Under the pieces are notes generated by a model. The model saw only the letters and a list, made by a program, of their open reading frames with translations. It was not told where the DNA came from and searched no databases. A stretch of 64,000 nt of DNA from JBLUOA01 sp048060095 (GTDB lineage Bacteria; Pseudomonadota; Alphaproteobacteria; Rhodobacterales; Rhodobacteraceae): assembly GCF_048060095.1 (NCBI RefSeq), contig NZ_JBLUOA010000002.1, positions 186,001 to 250,000 on the forward strand, in the 5' to 3' direction. Positions 47,288 to 56,865 of this stretch are shown piece by piece. Numbering within the stretch: the stretch's first letter is position 1; each line of letters begins with the position of its first letter. A program made the translations under genes and the position numbers.

Positions 47288-48361
47288 ATGAAATATCCGA
47301 TTGCAGCCTTTGGATTGGCGACACTGGCGCCGGTTCTGCTGCTCGGCATGGCGGCCGCATCTGGCGGAGTGTGGATCGCCGTCGCCTGTGCCTATCTGAC
47401 GGTCGGTGTGGTGCAGTTCGACGCGCTGCCGAAAATCCAGATATCTCCCAGCCCAGATGGCACGGCAGAGATCGGCGGCGAACGGCTTTCGATGATCCTG
47501 AGCGTTATGCATTTCGCCTGCCTGTTCGTCGCCGTTCTGACGATCAGCGGTGAAACCTTCTCGATGGCGGAGAAAATCGGGCTATTCGCAGCCGTGGGCC
47601 TTTACCTTGGCCAAACCAGCGCCGCCAACGCGCATGAGATGTTGCACAGGTCCGATCCGAATGCCGCGTCAGTGGGCCGGGCGATCTATGCCTCTGTTCT
47701 GTTCGGGCACTACGCCGCCGCGCATCAGCGGATACACCACCGCCTTGTTGCGACACCCAGCGATCCTTGCACCGCGAAACCCACCGAATCCTTCTACCGC
47801 TTTGCGCCCCGCTGCTGGTTTGGCGCATTGCTGTCCGGCTACCGGGCAGAGCTTGAGGCGCAACGCCTGAAGCGCCCGCGATATACCCGGCTGACGCACC
47901 CCTACATGGTCGATATCGGCACTGGGCTGCTTTGCCTGTTCTTGGCTTGGCTGATCGGGGGCGGGCTTGGCTGCTTGATCTACATCGGGCTGGCCGCGTT
48001 CGTTCAACTTCAGATATTGCTGGTCGCCTATGTTCAACACTACGGCCTGTCCCGAAGCGTGCGACCAGACGGAACGACCGAACCCGTCGCCCCTACCCAC
48101 GCATGGAGCGCGCCGCATTGGTTGTCCGGTTTGATGATGCTGAATCTGCCCCGCCACAGCGACCACCACCTTAGGCCCGACGCGCCCTTTCCGCAGCTTT
48201 CGATGCCGGAACCCGATACCGCGCCCACCCTGCCCCATAGCCTGCCGATGATGGCCGCGCTCGCCCTGATCCCCGTCCTTTGGCGCAAGAAGATGGACCC
48301 GCTGGCCGAGCTTTGGACCGAACGAGCGCGGCTGCGGCGTGTTCGGCAAGACGTCGCCTGA
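47288..48361 (+). CDS. AlkB-like alkane/fatty acid hydroxylase (membrane di-iron)
   Basis: A 357-residue integral membrane di-iron enzyme of the fatty acid desaturase/alkane hydroxylase superfamily. The histidine boxes are 'NAHEMLHRSD', 'AHQRIHHRL' and 'LPRHSDHHLRP', plus 'AYVQHYGLSR', which corresponds to the NYxEHYGL signature specific to AlkB. About six helices. Rubredoxin, the usual electron donor, is not adjacent. ATG 47288 is preceded by GGGATG. Substrate could be alkanes or another aliphatic chain. Confidence 0.87.
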   Translation: MKYPIAAFGLATLAPVLLLGMAAASGGVWIAVACAYLTVGVVQFDALPKIQISPSPDGTAEIGGERLSMILSVMHFACLFVAVLTISGETFSMAEKIGLFAAVGLYLGQTSAANAHEMLHRSDPNAASVGRAIYASVLFGHYAAAHQRIHHRLVATPSDPCTAKPTESFYRFAPRCWFGALLSGYRAELEAQRLKRPRYTRLTHPYMVDIGTGLLCLFLAWLIGGGLGCLIYIGLAAFVQLQILLVAYVQHYGLSRSVRPDGTTEPVAPTHAWSAPHWLSGLMMLNLPRHSDHHLRPDAPFPQLSMPEPDTAPTLPHSLPMMAALALIPVLWRKKMDPLAELWTERARLRRVRQDVA

Positions 48362-48412
48362 CTGGACAAGCGTGCTCTGGTCAAGGCCATTTCGATTTGG
48401 CAAGATAATCCT

Positions 48413-48805
48413 ATGAAACCTCTCGTTTTCCTCATACTCTCATCCACGGTTGCTTCGGCCGAAACCCTCGTGACCCCGGAAATGTTTGAACAGATGACAG
48501 AGGGGCGGACCTTTTATTACGGCCAAAATTCAGAGCCTTACGGGGCGGAGGAATATCTGCCGAACCGTCGCGTGCGGTGGACGTTTCTGGATGGGCAATG
48601 CGAAGAGGGCGAATGGTTCGTCGAACTCGACCTGATCTGCTTTGTCTATGACGCAAACCCGGTGCCGCAATGCTGGTCCTTCTATCAGCAGGACGAAGGC
48701 GGGTTGATCGCCCGGTTCGAAAACGACCCCAACGCGACGACGCTTTATGAGATGAGCCAGAGCGACGATCCGCTTCGCTGTCTGGGGCCGGACGTCGGCG
48801 TCTGA
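48413..48805 (+). CDS. Exported protein of unknown function
   Basis: A 130-residue protein with a signal peptide ('MKPLVFLILSSTVASA') and a compact periplasmic domain with four cysteines (in 'DGQCEEG', 'DLICFVYD', 'VPQCWSF', 'PLRCLGP'), probably two disulphides, and many aromatic residues. Similar small proteins occur widely in Rhodobacterales; I know no assigned function. It is 51 bases after the AlkB-like gene. Confidence 0.75.
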   Translation: MKPLVFLILSSTVASAETLVTPEMFEQMTEGRTFYYGQNSEPYGAEEYLPNRRVRWTFLDGQCEEGEWFVELDLICFVYDANPVPQCWSFYQQDEGGLIARFENDPNATTLYEMSQSDDPLRCLGPDVGV

Positions 48806-48819
48806 CTAGGCCATTGCCG

Positions 48820-50370
48820 CTAAAACAGGCTGCCCTGCTCCGGCTTTGGCGGCGTGGGCTTGCTGGCTGGTTTCGGTTTCGCGCCGCCGGGGGCTATGCG
48901 ACCGTCCTGAAATTCAATCTCAATCGCGTCTGCCTTCTTGGCGGCAGCGGCGGTGGTGACAACCTGCCCGTCGCCCCGCACCACCGCATAGCCGCGCTTC
49001 AGCGTTTCGGTGTAGCCGAGCGTTTGCCGCAGACGGTCCCGCGCATCAAGTTGCGTTCGCCAACCGGTGACTTGCGCCGTCGCGCTGTCGGTCAGACGTG
49101 CGGCGAGCCGGTCGTAGTCATCCCGCCGACGCTTCAAATCCTGTTGCAGCGCGGGCAAGCGCAATCGGGACGCCTGATGGCTTAGGTCCCTGCGTTGTTG
49201 CGTGATGCTCCGGCTCAGACCCGGACCAAGCCGTGCGCTTAACTTATCGACGGTCTGGCGGTGCTGCACGACCCGCCCGCCCAGAACCGAAGGGCGCAGA
49301 CCCGACGCTGCCGCTGTCATCGCGCCGCGTTTCTTTTCGGCCAGCAGGCTTAGCGCGCCGGGCAGACGTTCGGCCCAGCGATCAAGTCGCTGGCTTGCAT
49401 CCGCGACTAGCGTTTGTGGTCGAGGCAAAGCCCGCGCAAGGTCGCGCAAACGCTGGCCGCGCTGACTGATCGCAAGGCTGAGTGCGCGGGTCAGTCGGCT
49501 ATCCTGCTGCCCGACCCAACCAAGCAGTTCGAGCCTGACCGGAACCGCATGTTCCGCCGCAGCCGTCGGCGTCGGCGCGCGCAGGTCAGACACGAAGTCG
49601 ATCAGCGTCGTATCCGTTTCGTGCCCCACCGCAGAGATCAGCGGAATGTCCGACGCGGCAGCGGCGCGGGCGACGGATTCCTCGTTGAAACCCCAAAGGT
49701 CTTCGATAGACCCGCCGCCCCGCGCAACGATCAGCAGGTCCGGGCGCGGCAACGCGCCACCGGGTGTCATTGCGTTGAACCCTTCGATGGCGCGGGTGAC
49801 TTCCGGCGCGCATTTATCGCCCTGCACGGCGACCGGCCAAATCAGCACCTTGCGGGGAAACCGATCCCGCAGACGGTGGAGAATATCGCGGATGACAGCG
49901 CCAGAGGGTGAGGTGATGACGCCGATGACTTCGGGCAGATACGGCAGCGGGCGCTTGCGGTCGGCGGCGAACAGCCCTTCAGCCTCAAGCGCCTTCTTGC
50001 GTTTTTCCAGCATCGCCATCAGGGCGCCCATGCCCGCCGGGGCGATATCGTCAATCACGATCTGGTACTTCGACTGGCCGCCAAAGGTCGTGATCTTGCC
50101 GGTAGCGACGACCTCCATCCCCTCTTCGGGCTGCACCTTCAGACGGGCCGAAACGCCCTTCCAGATAACGCCGGACAGGACCGAACGATCATCCTTCAAG
50201 TCAAGGTAGATATGCCCCGACCGCGGGCGCGACACGCGGCCAACCTCGCCCCGGATGCGAACCCGCGAAAACGCGCCTTCGATGGTGCGTTTCACCGCGC
50301 CGGAAATCTCTGTCACCGTGTATTCGGGTGCATTTTGCCCTGGTTCAGGATCGTCGATCAGGTCGGACAT
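48820..50370 (-). CDS. xseA: Exodeoxyribonuclease VII large subunit
   Basis: A 516-residue nuclease subunit acting with XseB on single-stranded DNA. The N-terminal OB-fold ('YTVTEISGAVKRTIEGAFSRVRIRGEVGR' core 'FSRVRIRGEVG', then 'SGHIYLDLKDD') precedes the catalytic domain with 'VITSPSGAVIRDILHRLRDRFP', 'ARGGGSIEDLWGFNEE' and 'SAVGHETDTTLIDFVSD'. A long coiled-coil region follows and the C-terminus has 'LKRGYAVVRGDGQVV'. ATG 50370 is chosen over 50436 because it gives the standard N-terminus. It is divergent from purD. Confidence 0.95.
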   Translation of the reverse strand: MSDLIDDPEPGQNAPEYTVTEISGAVKRTIEGAFSRVRIRGEVGRVSRPRSGHIYLDLKDDRSVLSGVIWKGVSARLKVQPEEGMEVVATGKITTFGGQSKYQIVIDDIAPAGMGALMAMLEKRKKALEAEGLFAADRKRPLPYLPEVIGVITSPSGAVIRDILHRLRDRFPRKVLIWPVAVQGDKCAPEVTRAIEGFNAMTPGGALPRPDLLIVARGGGSIEDLWGFNEESVARAAAASDIPLISAVGHETDTTLIDFVSDLRAPTPTAAAEHAVPVRLELLGWVGQQDSRLTRALSLAISQRGQRLRDLARALPRPQTLVADASQRLDRWAERLPGALSLLAEKKRGAMTAAASGLRPSVLGGRVVQHRQTVDKLSARLGPGLSRSITQQRRDLSHQASRLRLPALQQDLKRRRDDYDRLAARLTDSATAQVTGWRTQLDARDRLRQTLGYTETLKRGYAVVRGDGQVVTTAAAAKKADAIEIEFQDGRIAPGGAKPKPASKPTPPKPEQGSLF

Positions 50371-50438
50371 CGTGCCTCGCTTGTCTTGGCCTCGCCCGCA
50401 CCTTAGAACGCTGCCAAGCGAAGGCCAAGGAGACATGC

Positions 50439-51701
50439 ATGAACATCCTCATTCTCGGAAGCGGCGGGCGGGAACACAGCCTTGCATGGGCGGTCAAACA
50501 GAACCCGAAATGTGACCGCCTGATCGCCGCACCGGGCAATGCGGGCATGGCCGAGATTGCAGAATGCGCCAAGCTCGACATCATGGATGGCGGCGCGGTC
50601 GTCACCTTTGCCGAGGAAAACGCGGTTGATTTCGTGATTGTCGGGCCAGAAGCCCCACTGGCCGCTGGCGTCGCGGACCGTCTGCGTGATGCCGGGGTCG
50701 CGTGTTTCGGCCCCTCTGCCGCTGCGGCAAAGCTCGAGGCCTCGAAAGCGTTTACCAAGGAGATTTGCGACGCGTCCGGTGCGCCAACGGCTGGCTACGC
50801 CCGGTTTACGGAGGCCGCCCCGGCCAAGGATTACATCCGCGAACAGGGCGCGCCGATTGTTGTGAAGGCCGATGGCCTCGCCGCTGGCAAGGGCGTGATC
50901 GTTGCGATGACCGACGACGAAGCGCTCGCCGCGATCGACGATATGTTCGGTGGAGAGTTCGGCGCAGCCGGGGCTGAGGTTGTGATCGAGGAATTCATGG
51001 AGGGCGAAGAAGCGTCGTTCTTCATCCTATGCGACGGAACGGACGTGCTGCCGATTGGCACGGCGCAGGACCATAAACGGGTTGGCGAAGGCGACACAGG
51101 GCCGAACACCGGCGGGATGGGCGCATACTCCCCCGCGCCGGTCCTGACGGATGAGATTGCAGAACGGGCCTTGGCCGAGATCATCCGCCCAACAGTGGCC
51201 GAGATGGCGCGGCGCGGCACACCCTATCAAGGGGTGCTTTATGCGGGTCTGATGATCAAGGACGGTGCACCACGGTTGGTGGAATACAACGTGCGCTTCG
51301 GTGACCCGGAATGTCAGGTGCTGATGATGCGGCTGGGCGCGCAAGCGCTCGACCTCATGCTGGCTTGCGCGGAGGGGCGCTTGGCCGATGCGCGCGTCAA
51401 CTGGGCCGAGGATCACGCACTGACGGTTGTGATGGCCGCGAAGGGCTATCCCGGCAGCTACGACAAGGGCAGCGTCATTCGCGGCCTTGATGGGTTGCCG
51501 GAGACGAGCAGCGAAATGACCTTTCACGCCGGGACTGTCCTTGATGGTGGGTCGGTGGTCGCAAACGGTGGGCGCGTCCTGAATGTGACCGCGCGGGGCG
51601 ACAGCTTGCAGGACGCCCGCGACCGAGCCTATGCGATGGTTGAGGCGATAGACTGGCCGGAAGGGTTCTGCCGCAAAGACATCGGCTGGCGCGCGTTGTA
51701 G
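50439..51701 (+). CDS. purD: Phosphoribosylamine-glycine ligase
   Basis: A 420-residue ATP-grasp ligase, second step of purine synthesis. Motifs include 'ILGSGGREHSLAWAV', 'VIVGPEAPLAAGVAD', the ATP-grasp loop 'IVVKADGLAAGKGVIVA' and 'AYSPAPVL', with 'EYNVRFGDPECQ' at the metal site. ATG 50439 follows AAGGAGACATGC. Length is as expected. Confidence 0.97.
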   Translation: MNILILGSGGREHSLAWAVKQNPKCDRLIAAPGNAGMAEIAECAKLDIMDGGAVVTFAEENAVDFVIVGPEAPLAAGVADRLRDAGVACFGPSAAAAKLEASKAFTKEICDASGAPTAGYARFTEAAPAKDYIREQGAPIVVKADGLAAGKGVIVAMTDDEALAAIDDMFGGEFGAAGAEVVIEEFMEGEEASFFILCDGTDVLPIGTAQDHKRVGEGDTGPNTGGMGAYSPAPVLTDEIAERALAEIIRPTVAEMARRGTPYQGVLYAGLMIKDGAPRLVEYNVRFGDPECQVLMMRLGAQALDLMLACAEGRLADARVNWAEDHALTVVMAAKGYPGSYDKGSVIRGLDGLPETSSEMTFHAGTVLDGGSVVANGGRVLNVTARGDSLQDARDRAYAMVEAIDWPEGFCRKDIGWRAL

Positions 51702-51740
51702 GGGGCTGTCTGCCCCCGCCCTTTGGCGATGCCAAAGGAC

Positions 51741-51772
51741 TCCCCCGAGGATATTTCTGGAAAGATGAAAGC
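51741..51772. repeat. Intergenic repeat motif, copy 2
   Basis: TCCCCCGAGGATATTTCTGG followed by AAAGATGAAAGC, 39 bases after the purD stop. Shares the GAKATTT-type core GGATATTT and AAAGATGAA with copies at 27041 and 61345. A short CTTTGGCGATGCCAAAG inverted repeat precedes it at 51721-51737. Confidence 0.7.
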
Positions 51773-51776
51773 CGGG

Positions 51777-52492
51777 TCAGCCCTTGCAGGCAAGCGCGTC
51801 GGTTAGGCTGGCGCGGTTATTGAAGGGGCCAAGGACGCGGGTCGTGACGCTGCCACCTGCGAGGCGGGAGGCGACGACCTGCGTCCAGTCCGCGTTCGCC
51901 GTGATGATTTCCGGCCCGCCGCCACAATCGCGGATACCGCCCGAAATGTAGTCCTGCCCGATCCGATGATTGGTCAGGCCGGGCCTGTCGGCGATCGGGA
52001 TCAGCCGTCCATCCTGATAGCGCCAGATGCGGAGTGTTTTCGCGAGGTGCGGCCGGTCGATATAGGCGAGTTCGATCAGGCCGTCGCCGTCGAGATCAGC
52101 CACCCCCAGCGGCGCAAGCCAGCGGCGGGTCTGGCCAATATGCGGGGTTTCGGCAAGTTTCCCGGTTTCGTCATAGATCGCAAGTGCGGCGCCCTGACGA
52201 ACATCGGTTTCGACGACGATCATTTCGCGGTCGCCATCACCGTCCACATCGGCAAGGCGGGGGGCGGTGTCTTCGAACACATGATCTGAGGGCAAACGGA
52301 CAAGGGCCGTTCCGCGCTGAGGGGTGGATGTCGGATTGTCGAACCGCATCTCCAGCGCACCGTATTCGATAGCGTCACCCAGAACGCCGTGATTGTAGCG
52401 ATCTGTCGGTTCCAGATACCGGGCGCTGAGAACGTCGGCGGACGCCGCGCCCGCCGATAACGCGGCGGCCAATAGGGCTGCCGCCCGCAACA

Positions 52493-52493
<1 letters not shown>
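51777..52493 (-). CDS. Exported FG-GAP/VCBS-like repeat protein
   Basis: A 238-residue periplasmic protein with a signal peptide ending near 'SAGAASA'. It contains repeated 'LADVDGDGDREMIVVETD' and 'VADLDGDGLIELAYIDRP' motifs, calcium-binding loops typical of FG-GAP/integrin-alpha-like beta-propeller blades. Only about three blades fit, fewer than a full seven-blade propeller. The function is unknown, likely binding or adhesion. It shares one base with the end of the ferredoxin gene, so the two are cotranslated. Confidence 0.8.
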
Positions 52494-52840
<347 letters not shown>

Positions 52841-52920
52841 TCATCAAAACGTCCTTAGCGGGCGAAACGCGCCCATGCCAGAGTCTTTTTTGTCCAGAGG
52901 GTTGGTGTGTTGCCTTACGA

Positions 52921-52950
52921 AGAAGGGGCACCGTTGCGGGCGCCCCTTCT
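52921..52950 (-). terminator. Terminator after degP
   Basis: On the minus strand AGAAGGGGCGCC pairs with GGTGCCCCTTCT (12 bp with one G-U pair) around a 6-base loop, 22 bases beyond the degP stop. The stem itself ends in TTCTTC; no long U-tract. Confidence 0.6.
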
Positions 52951-52972
52951 AATTCAATGCGAAAGTCGCACC

Positions 52973-54394
52973 TTAGCTAAGCGGCAACGCCACAAAGCGC
53001 GGGTCGCCTTCGCGACGGACCAGCAGCAGGATCGACTTGCGCCCGGCGTTGCGGGCATCTTCGATCCGGGCTTGCAGATCCTCGATGGTGCGGACGCGCT
53101 GTTGGCCAGCTTCGGTCACGATGTCGCCGGCCCGGATGCCTTTGGAATAAGCGCCGGATTCGGTTGCGACATCGGTGATGACCAAGCCATCATCGCTGGT
53201 GTCGAGACCAAGTTGTTCGCGCAATTCGTCGGTCATTTCGGACAGGGTTAGGCCAAGCACCTCTTCGGTGGCGGGTTTGTCCGGGACAGACCCAACGGCG
53301 GGAATGCTGCCTTCGGCGGTTTCACGACGGCCAAGCGTCACGCGAAGGGTTTCTGTGCTGCCCTCGCGGTTGACGACAACGCGGACGGTCTTGCCGACCT
53401 CGGTATTGCCAACCTGACGGACAAGATCGCGGGTGTCGGCAACTTCGACGCCGTCAAACGATACGATCACGTCGCCCTGCTCCATCCCGGCTTCGGCAGC
53501 CGGACCTTCGGGAACGTCTGTCACAAGCGCGCCAGAGGTTTCGGTCAGACCCATCGCCTCGGCCACATCGTCGGTCACATCCTGAATGCGGACACCAAGC
53601 CAGCCGCGGCGGGTTTCGCCAAACTCTTTCAACTGGTCAACAACACGGGTCACAACACCGGATGCCATTGAGAACCCGATGCCGATGGACCCACCGTTCG
53701 GGCTAAGGATCGCGGTGTTCACGCCGATCACTTCGCCATCCATGTTGAACAACGGACCGCCGGAGTTGCCGCGGTTGATGGCGGCGTCGGTCTGGATGTA
53801 GTCGTCATAGGTCCCGGACAGCGCGCGGTTGCGGGCGGATACAATCCCCGCCGAGACCGAGAAGCCCTGCCCAAGCGGGTTGCCCATCGCCATGACCCAA
53901 TCGCCAACGCGCATGACATCGCTGTCACCAAACGGGACGAACACCAGCGGAGAGTCACTTTCGACCTTCAACAGCGCGATGTCGGTGTTCGGGTCGGTTC
54001 CGACGACTTCGGCCGGCAGTTCCTCGCCCGAGAAAAACTCGATAAGGATCTCATCCGCGCCTTCGATGACGTGGTTGTTGGTAACGATGAACCCATCTTC
54101 AGAGATCACGAAACCCGAACCGAGCGCTTGGCTGCGGCGGGGCGGTTGATCACCTTGCGGGCCGCGTTCGTTGAATTCACGGAAGAAATCTTCGAACGGG
54201 GAACCTTCGGGCACCATCGGCATGGGGCCGCCGCGTGTGGCGACCGTCGTGGATGTGGTGATATTCACAACTGCGGGGCTGACCTTGTCAGCGAGGTCAG
54301 CAAAGCTTTCCGGGGCGCCGCGTGCGGCGGCCGAAAGCGCCTGGGCGATCAAGAGCGCAAAGCTCAACACCAGAACCCAGAACGCGCGCAGCAT
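52973..54394 (-). CDS. degP: DegP/HtrA family periplasmic serine protease
   Basis: A 473-residue trypsin-like protease and chaperone for misfolded envelope proteins. The N-terminal signal/anchor is 'LRAFWVLVLSFALLIAQALSA'; the triad is His108 ('TNNHVIEG'), Asp138 ('NTDIALL') and Ser211 ('RGNSGGPLF'). Two PDZ domains follow, one with 'RRGWLGVRIQDV' and the second near 'SGAYSKGIRAGDIVTEAGQQ'. ATG 54394 is preferred over 54550 because AGGAGC precedes it and it begins the signal peptide. It lies downstream of hflK-hflC, the usual alphaproteobacterial order. Confidence 0.95.
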   Translation of the reverse strand: MLRAFWVLVLSFALLIAQALSAAARGAPESFADLADKVSPAVVNITTSTTVATRGGPMPMVPEGSPFEDFFREFNERGPQGDQPPRRSQALGSGFVISEDGFIVTNNHVIEGADEILIEFFSGEELPAEVVGTDPNTDIALLKVESDSPLVFVPFGDSDVMRVGDWVMAMGNPLGQGFSVSAGIVSARNRALSGTYDDYIQTDAAINRGNSGGPLFNMDGEVIGVNTAILSPNGGSIGIGFSMASGVVTRVVDQLKEFGETRRGWLGVRIQDVTDDVAEAMGLTETSGALVTDVPEGPAAEAGMEQGDVIVSFDGVEVADTRDLVRQVGNTEVGKTVRVVVNREGSTETLRVTLGRRETAEGSIPAVGSVPDKPATEEVLGLTLSEMTDELREQLGLDTSDDGLVITDVATESGAYSKGIRAGDIVTEAGQQRVRTIEDLQARIEDARNAGRKSILLLVRREGDPRFVALPLS

Positions 54395-54586
54395 TCTGTC
54401 TGCTCCTGCTTGCTGAGGAATCGAAATTGCCTGAGGTTTCACTGCGAACTCCTTCGTTTTCGGCTTTTCGTCGCCCGTCCGTGCGGGCCTGTCTACTCTA
54501 TATTTTGAACGATTGTCGGAATCTTCAACTGTGGTTCCGTGTTTGGACATAACAACAACGTGAGCGCGTTTGCTTGTTTTGAAGTG

Positions 54587-54784
54587 TCACGCACCCAGCA
54601 CCGCCTTTGCAAGCCAGATTATCGCAACACCTGCGGCAATCGCGAAAAGGCCAATCATACGGCGTCGTTCGATCGACATTAATCTAAGGGTTTCAAGTAT
54701 ATCCTCGATACGCGAAGGGGCCAGCGCAAGCACCAGCCCCTCAACCGCGAAGACGAGTCCAAGTCCCAGTAGCAGCGTTGCCAT
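54587..54784 (-). CDS. DUF2065 family small membrane protein
   Basis: A 65-residue protein with two helices, 'LLLGLGLVFAVEGLVLALAP' and 'IGLFAIAAGVAIIWLAKA', matching the DUF2065/YjeT family, which accompanies hflC in many proteobacteria. It shares one base with the hflC stop. Function unknown; likely part of the HflKC membrane complex region by synteny. Confidence 0.9.
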   Translation of the reverse strand: MATLLLGLGLVFAVEGLVLALAPSRIEDILETLRLMSIERRRMIGLFAIAAGVAIIWLAKAVLGA

Positions 54785-55653
54785 TACCGGGGTTGGTCCG
54801 TTTCAAGGTAGTCAAAGAATTCGCTGTCAGGTGACAGGACCATTGTCGTATTGCTGCCCTGAAGCGATTGACGATAGGCCGAAAGCGACCTGTAGAATTC
54901 AAAGAATTCCGGGTCAGCGCCGAACGCCTCGGCAAAGATCGCGTTTCGGCGGGCGTCGGCCTCACCCCGGATGATCTCTGACTGACGCTTGGCGTCGGAG
55001 ACGAGTTCGACAACCGTTCTGTCAGCCTGTGCCTGAATACGCTGCGCGGCCTCCGCACCGCGGGCGCGTTCGTCGGTCGCTTCGCGTTCACGCTCGGCCC
55101 GCATCCGGTCAAACGTCGCTTGCAGGTTTTCGCGCGGAAGGTCGGTGCGTTTCAAACGCACGTCGATGATTTCGAGGCCCAGCGCACGCGCTTCGAAGAT
55201 CGCGGCGTTTCGGATACGGAGCATCAGCGTCGCACGGTCCGAACTCAGGATATCATTCGAGCTGACAGAGCCCAAAATCTCTCGTGTTTTAGATCGCAGG
55301 ATTGAATCCAAGCGCACCTCTGCCGCCGCAATGCCACCGACACCAACGGCCTGACGGAACTGCTCGACGTCAGCGATGCGATACCGGGCGAATGCGTCAA
55401 CGACCAGACGGCGGTCATCAAGTGGTGTCACCTCAAGCGGATCAATATCGCGGCTGAGGATACGGTCGTCATAGCGCACAACCTCTTGAATCAGCGGAAT
55501 TTTGAAGCCAAGACCGGGCTCTTCCTTAACGTCGACAACGCGGCCAAATTGTAGGATCAAGGCCTTTTCGCGTTCATCCACGATGAAAACCGAGGAAAGA
55601 ACAGCCGCAATCACGATCACGACGATCGGCAGTATGATTGTGGATTTACGCAT
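54784..55653 (-). CDS. hflC: HflC, SPFH/band 7 protease modulator
   Basis: A 289-residue membrane protein with one N-terminal helix ('TIILPIVVIVIAAVLSSVFIV') and an SPFH domain ('VDEREKALILQFGRVVDVKEEPGLGFKIPL' core 'EREKALILQFG'). HflK and HflC form a large cage around the AAA protease FtsH in the inner membrane and modulate its access to substrates. A coiled-coil region follows ('RAEREREATDERARGAEAAQRI'). It overlaps hflK by one base. Confidence 0.94.
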   Translation of the reverse strand: MRKSTIILPIVVIVIAAVLSSVFIVDEREKALILQFGRVVDVKEEPGLGFKIPLIQEVVRYDDRILSRDIDPLEVTPLDDRRLVVDAFARYRIADVEQFRQAVGVGGIAAAEVRLDSILRSKTREILGSVSSNDILSSDRATLMLRIRNAAIFEARALGLEIIDVRLKRTDLPRENLQATFDRMRAEREREATDERARGAEAAQRIQAQADRTVVELVSDAKRQSEIIRGEADARRNAIFAEAFGADPEFFEFYRSLSAYRQSLQGSNTTMVLSPDSEFFDYLETDQPR

Positions 55654-56801
55654 CAGTTATTCCCCTCGGAAGAGTTACGGCGCAGCTCGTTTAGCGGCAG
55701 GTAGGGCACGACGCCCTGCCCTTGTCCGCCGGCGTTATCGTCAAGAATGATCTTGTCGACTGAGCCAAGCACTTGCTCCATCGTCTCAATATATAGGCGG
55801 CGGCGCGTCACTTCGGGCGCTTTCACGTATTCTTCAAGCACGGCGGAGAAGCGGCTGGCCTCACCTTCGGCTTCGTTGACGACACGGGCGCGATATCCTT
55901 CGGCTTGTTCCAGAACCTGCGCGGCTTCACCACGGGCCTCAGCCAAAACGCGGTTCGCGTAGGCGTCGGCCTGCTTCTGGAAGCGGTCGCGTTCTTGTTC
56001 CGCAGCCTGAACGTCGCGGAACGCGTCGATCACTGTTTCCGGCGGGTCGGCCTTGTCAAAGTTAACGCGGATGATCGTGACGCCACTGTCATAGCTGTCG
56101 AGCGTCAGCTGCATCAGGTCCAGCAAGCGCGTCGCAATCGATTCCCGGTCCCGGTTCAGGATTGGGGAAAGTTCCGACTGGGCAATAATTTCACGCATCG
56201 CAGATTCGGCAACGGCGGCAATCGTCGGTTCCGGGTCACGCAGGTTAAACAGGAATTTCGCTGGGTCATTGATGTTCCAGACGACCTGGAAATCAATATC
56301 GACGATGTTTTCGTCGCCGGTCAGCATCAGACCGGCTTCGGACCCTTGACGGCCAACGCCGATATCAAGGGTCTGCTCTCGGGTCACTGGGATAACTTCA
56401 GCGCTAACAACGGGCCACGGCGCGAAGTTTAGGCCCGGCTGCCCGGTCGAGGAGTATTCGCCAAGGAACAGTTCAACGGACTGTTCTTCGGGTTTCACAG
56501 TGTAAAACGACATAACAGCCCACACCACGATCAGCACGAGGGCACCCAAACCAACGGTTCCACGGGTCAAGCGCGGGCCACTCGGGCCACCGCTTCCGGC
56601 GCCGCGACCACCGTCGCCGCCACCCCGGCCACCCATCAGAACGCGAAGCTGTTCGCGGCCCTTGTTCATAATCTCTTCGATTTCGGGAATCTGGCCGCCT
56701 TCGCCTTCCGGCTTGCGTCCACCGCCACCCTTATTGTCGTCGCCGCGGTCGTTTCCGCCGCCCGATCCGCCGCCCCAAGGGCCGCCGTTATTTCCTGCCA
56801 T
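55653..56801 (-). CDS. hflK: HflK, SPFH/band 7 protease modulator
   Basis: A 382-residue partner of HflC. The glycine- and charge-rich N-terminus ('NNGGPWGGGSGGGNDRGDD'), a single helix ('VGLGALVLIVVWAVMSFYTV') and the SPFH domain ('KPEEQSVELFLGEYSSTGQPGLNFAPWP', core 'EEQSVELFLGEY') are typical. A coiled coil with 'QAEGYRARVVNEAEGEASRF' ends the protein. ATG 56801 is preferred because it begins 'MAGNNGG'; ATG 56828 is possible. It leads the hflK-hflC-DUF2065-degP cluster. Confidence 0.94.
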   Translation of the reverse strand: MAGNNGGPWGGGSGGGNDRGDDNKGGGGRKPEGEGGQIPEIEEIMNKGREQLRVLMGGRGGGDGGRGAGSGGPSGPRLTRGTVGLGALVLIVVWAVMSFYTVKPEEQSVELFLGEYSSTGQPGLNFAPWPVVSAEVIPVTREQTLDIGVGRQGSEAGLMLTGDENIVDIDFQVVWNINDPAKFLFNLRDPEPTIAAVAESAMREIIAQSELSPILNRDRESIATRLLDLMQLTLDSYDSGVTIIRVNFDKADPPETVIDAFRDVQAAEQERDRFQKQADAYANRVLAEARGEAAQVLEQAEGYRARVVNEAEGEASRFSAVLEEYVKAPEVTRRRLYIETMEQVLGSVDKIILDDNAGGQGQGVVPYLPLNELRRNSSEGNN

Positions 56802-56865
56802 TCGGGTAATTTCCCTTTTCTTGGTCAATGACGTGTTGCCAACGTGGTCACATTATCACGTTTTT

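Noticed and set aside
54395..54550. 52-residue leader before the DegP signal peptide
   Set aside because: A strong AGGAGC site precedes ATG 54394, which starts directly with a signal sequence; the leader is charged and would hide it.
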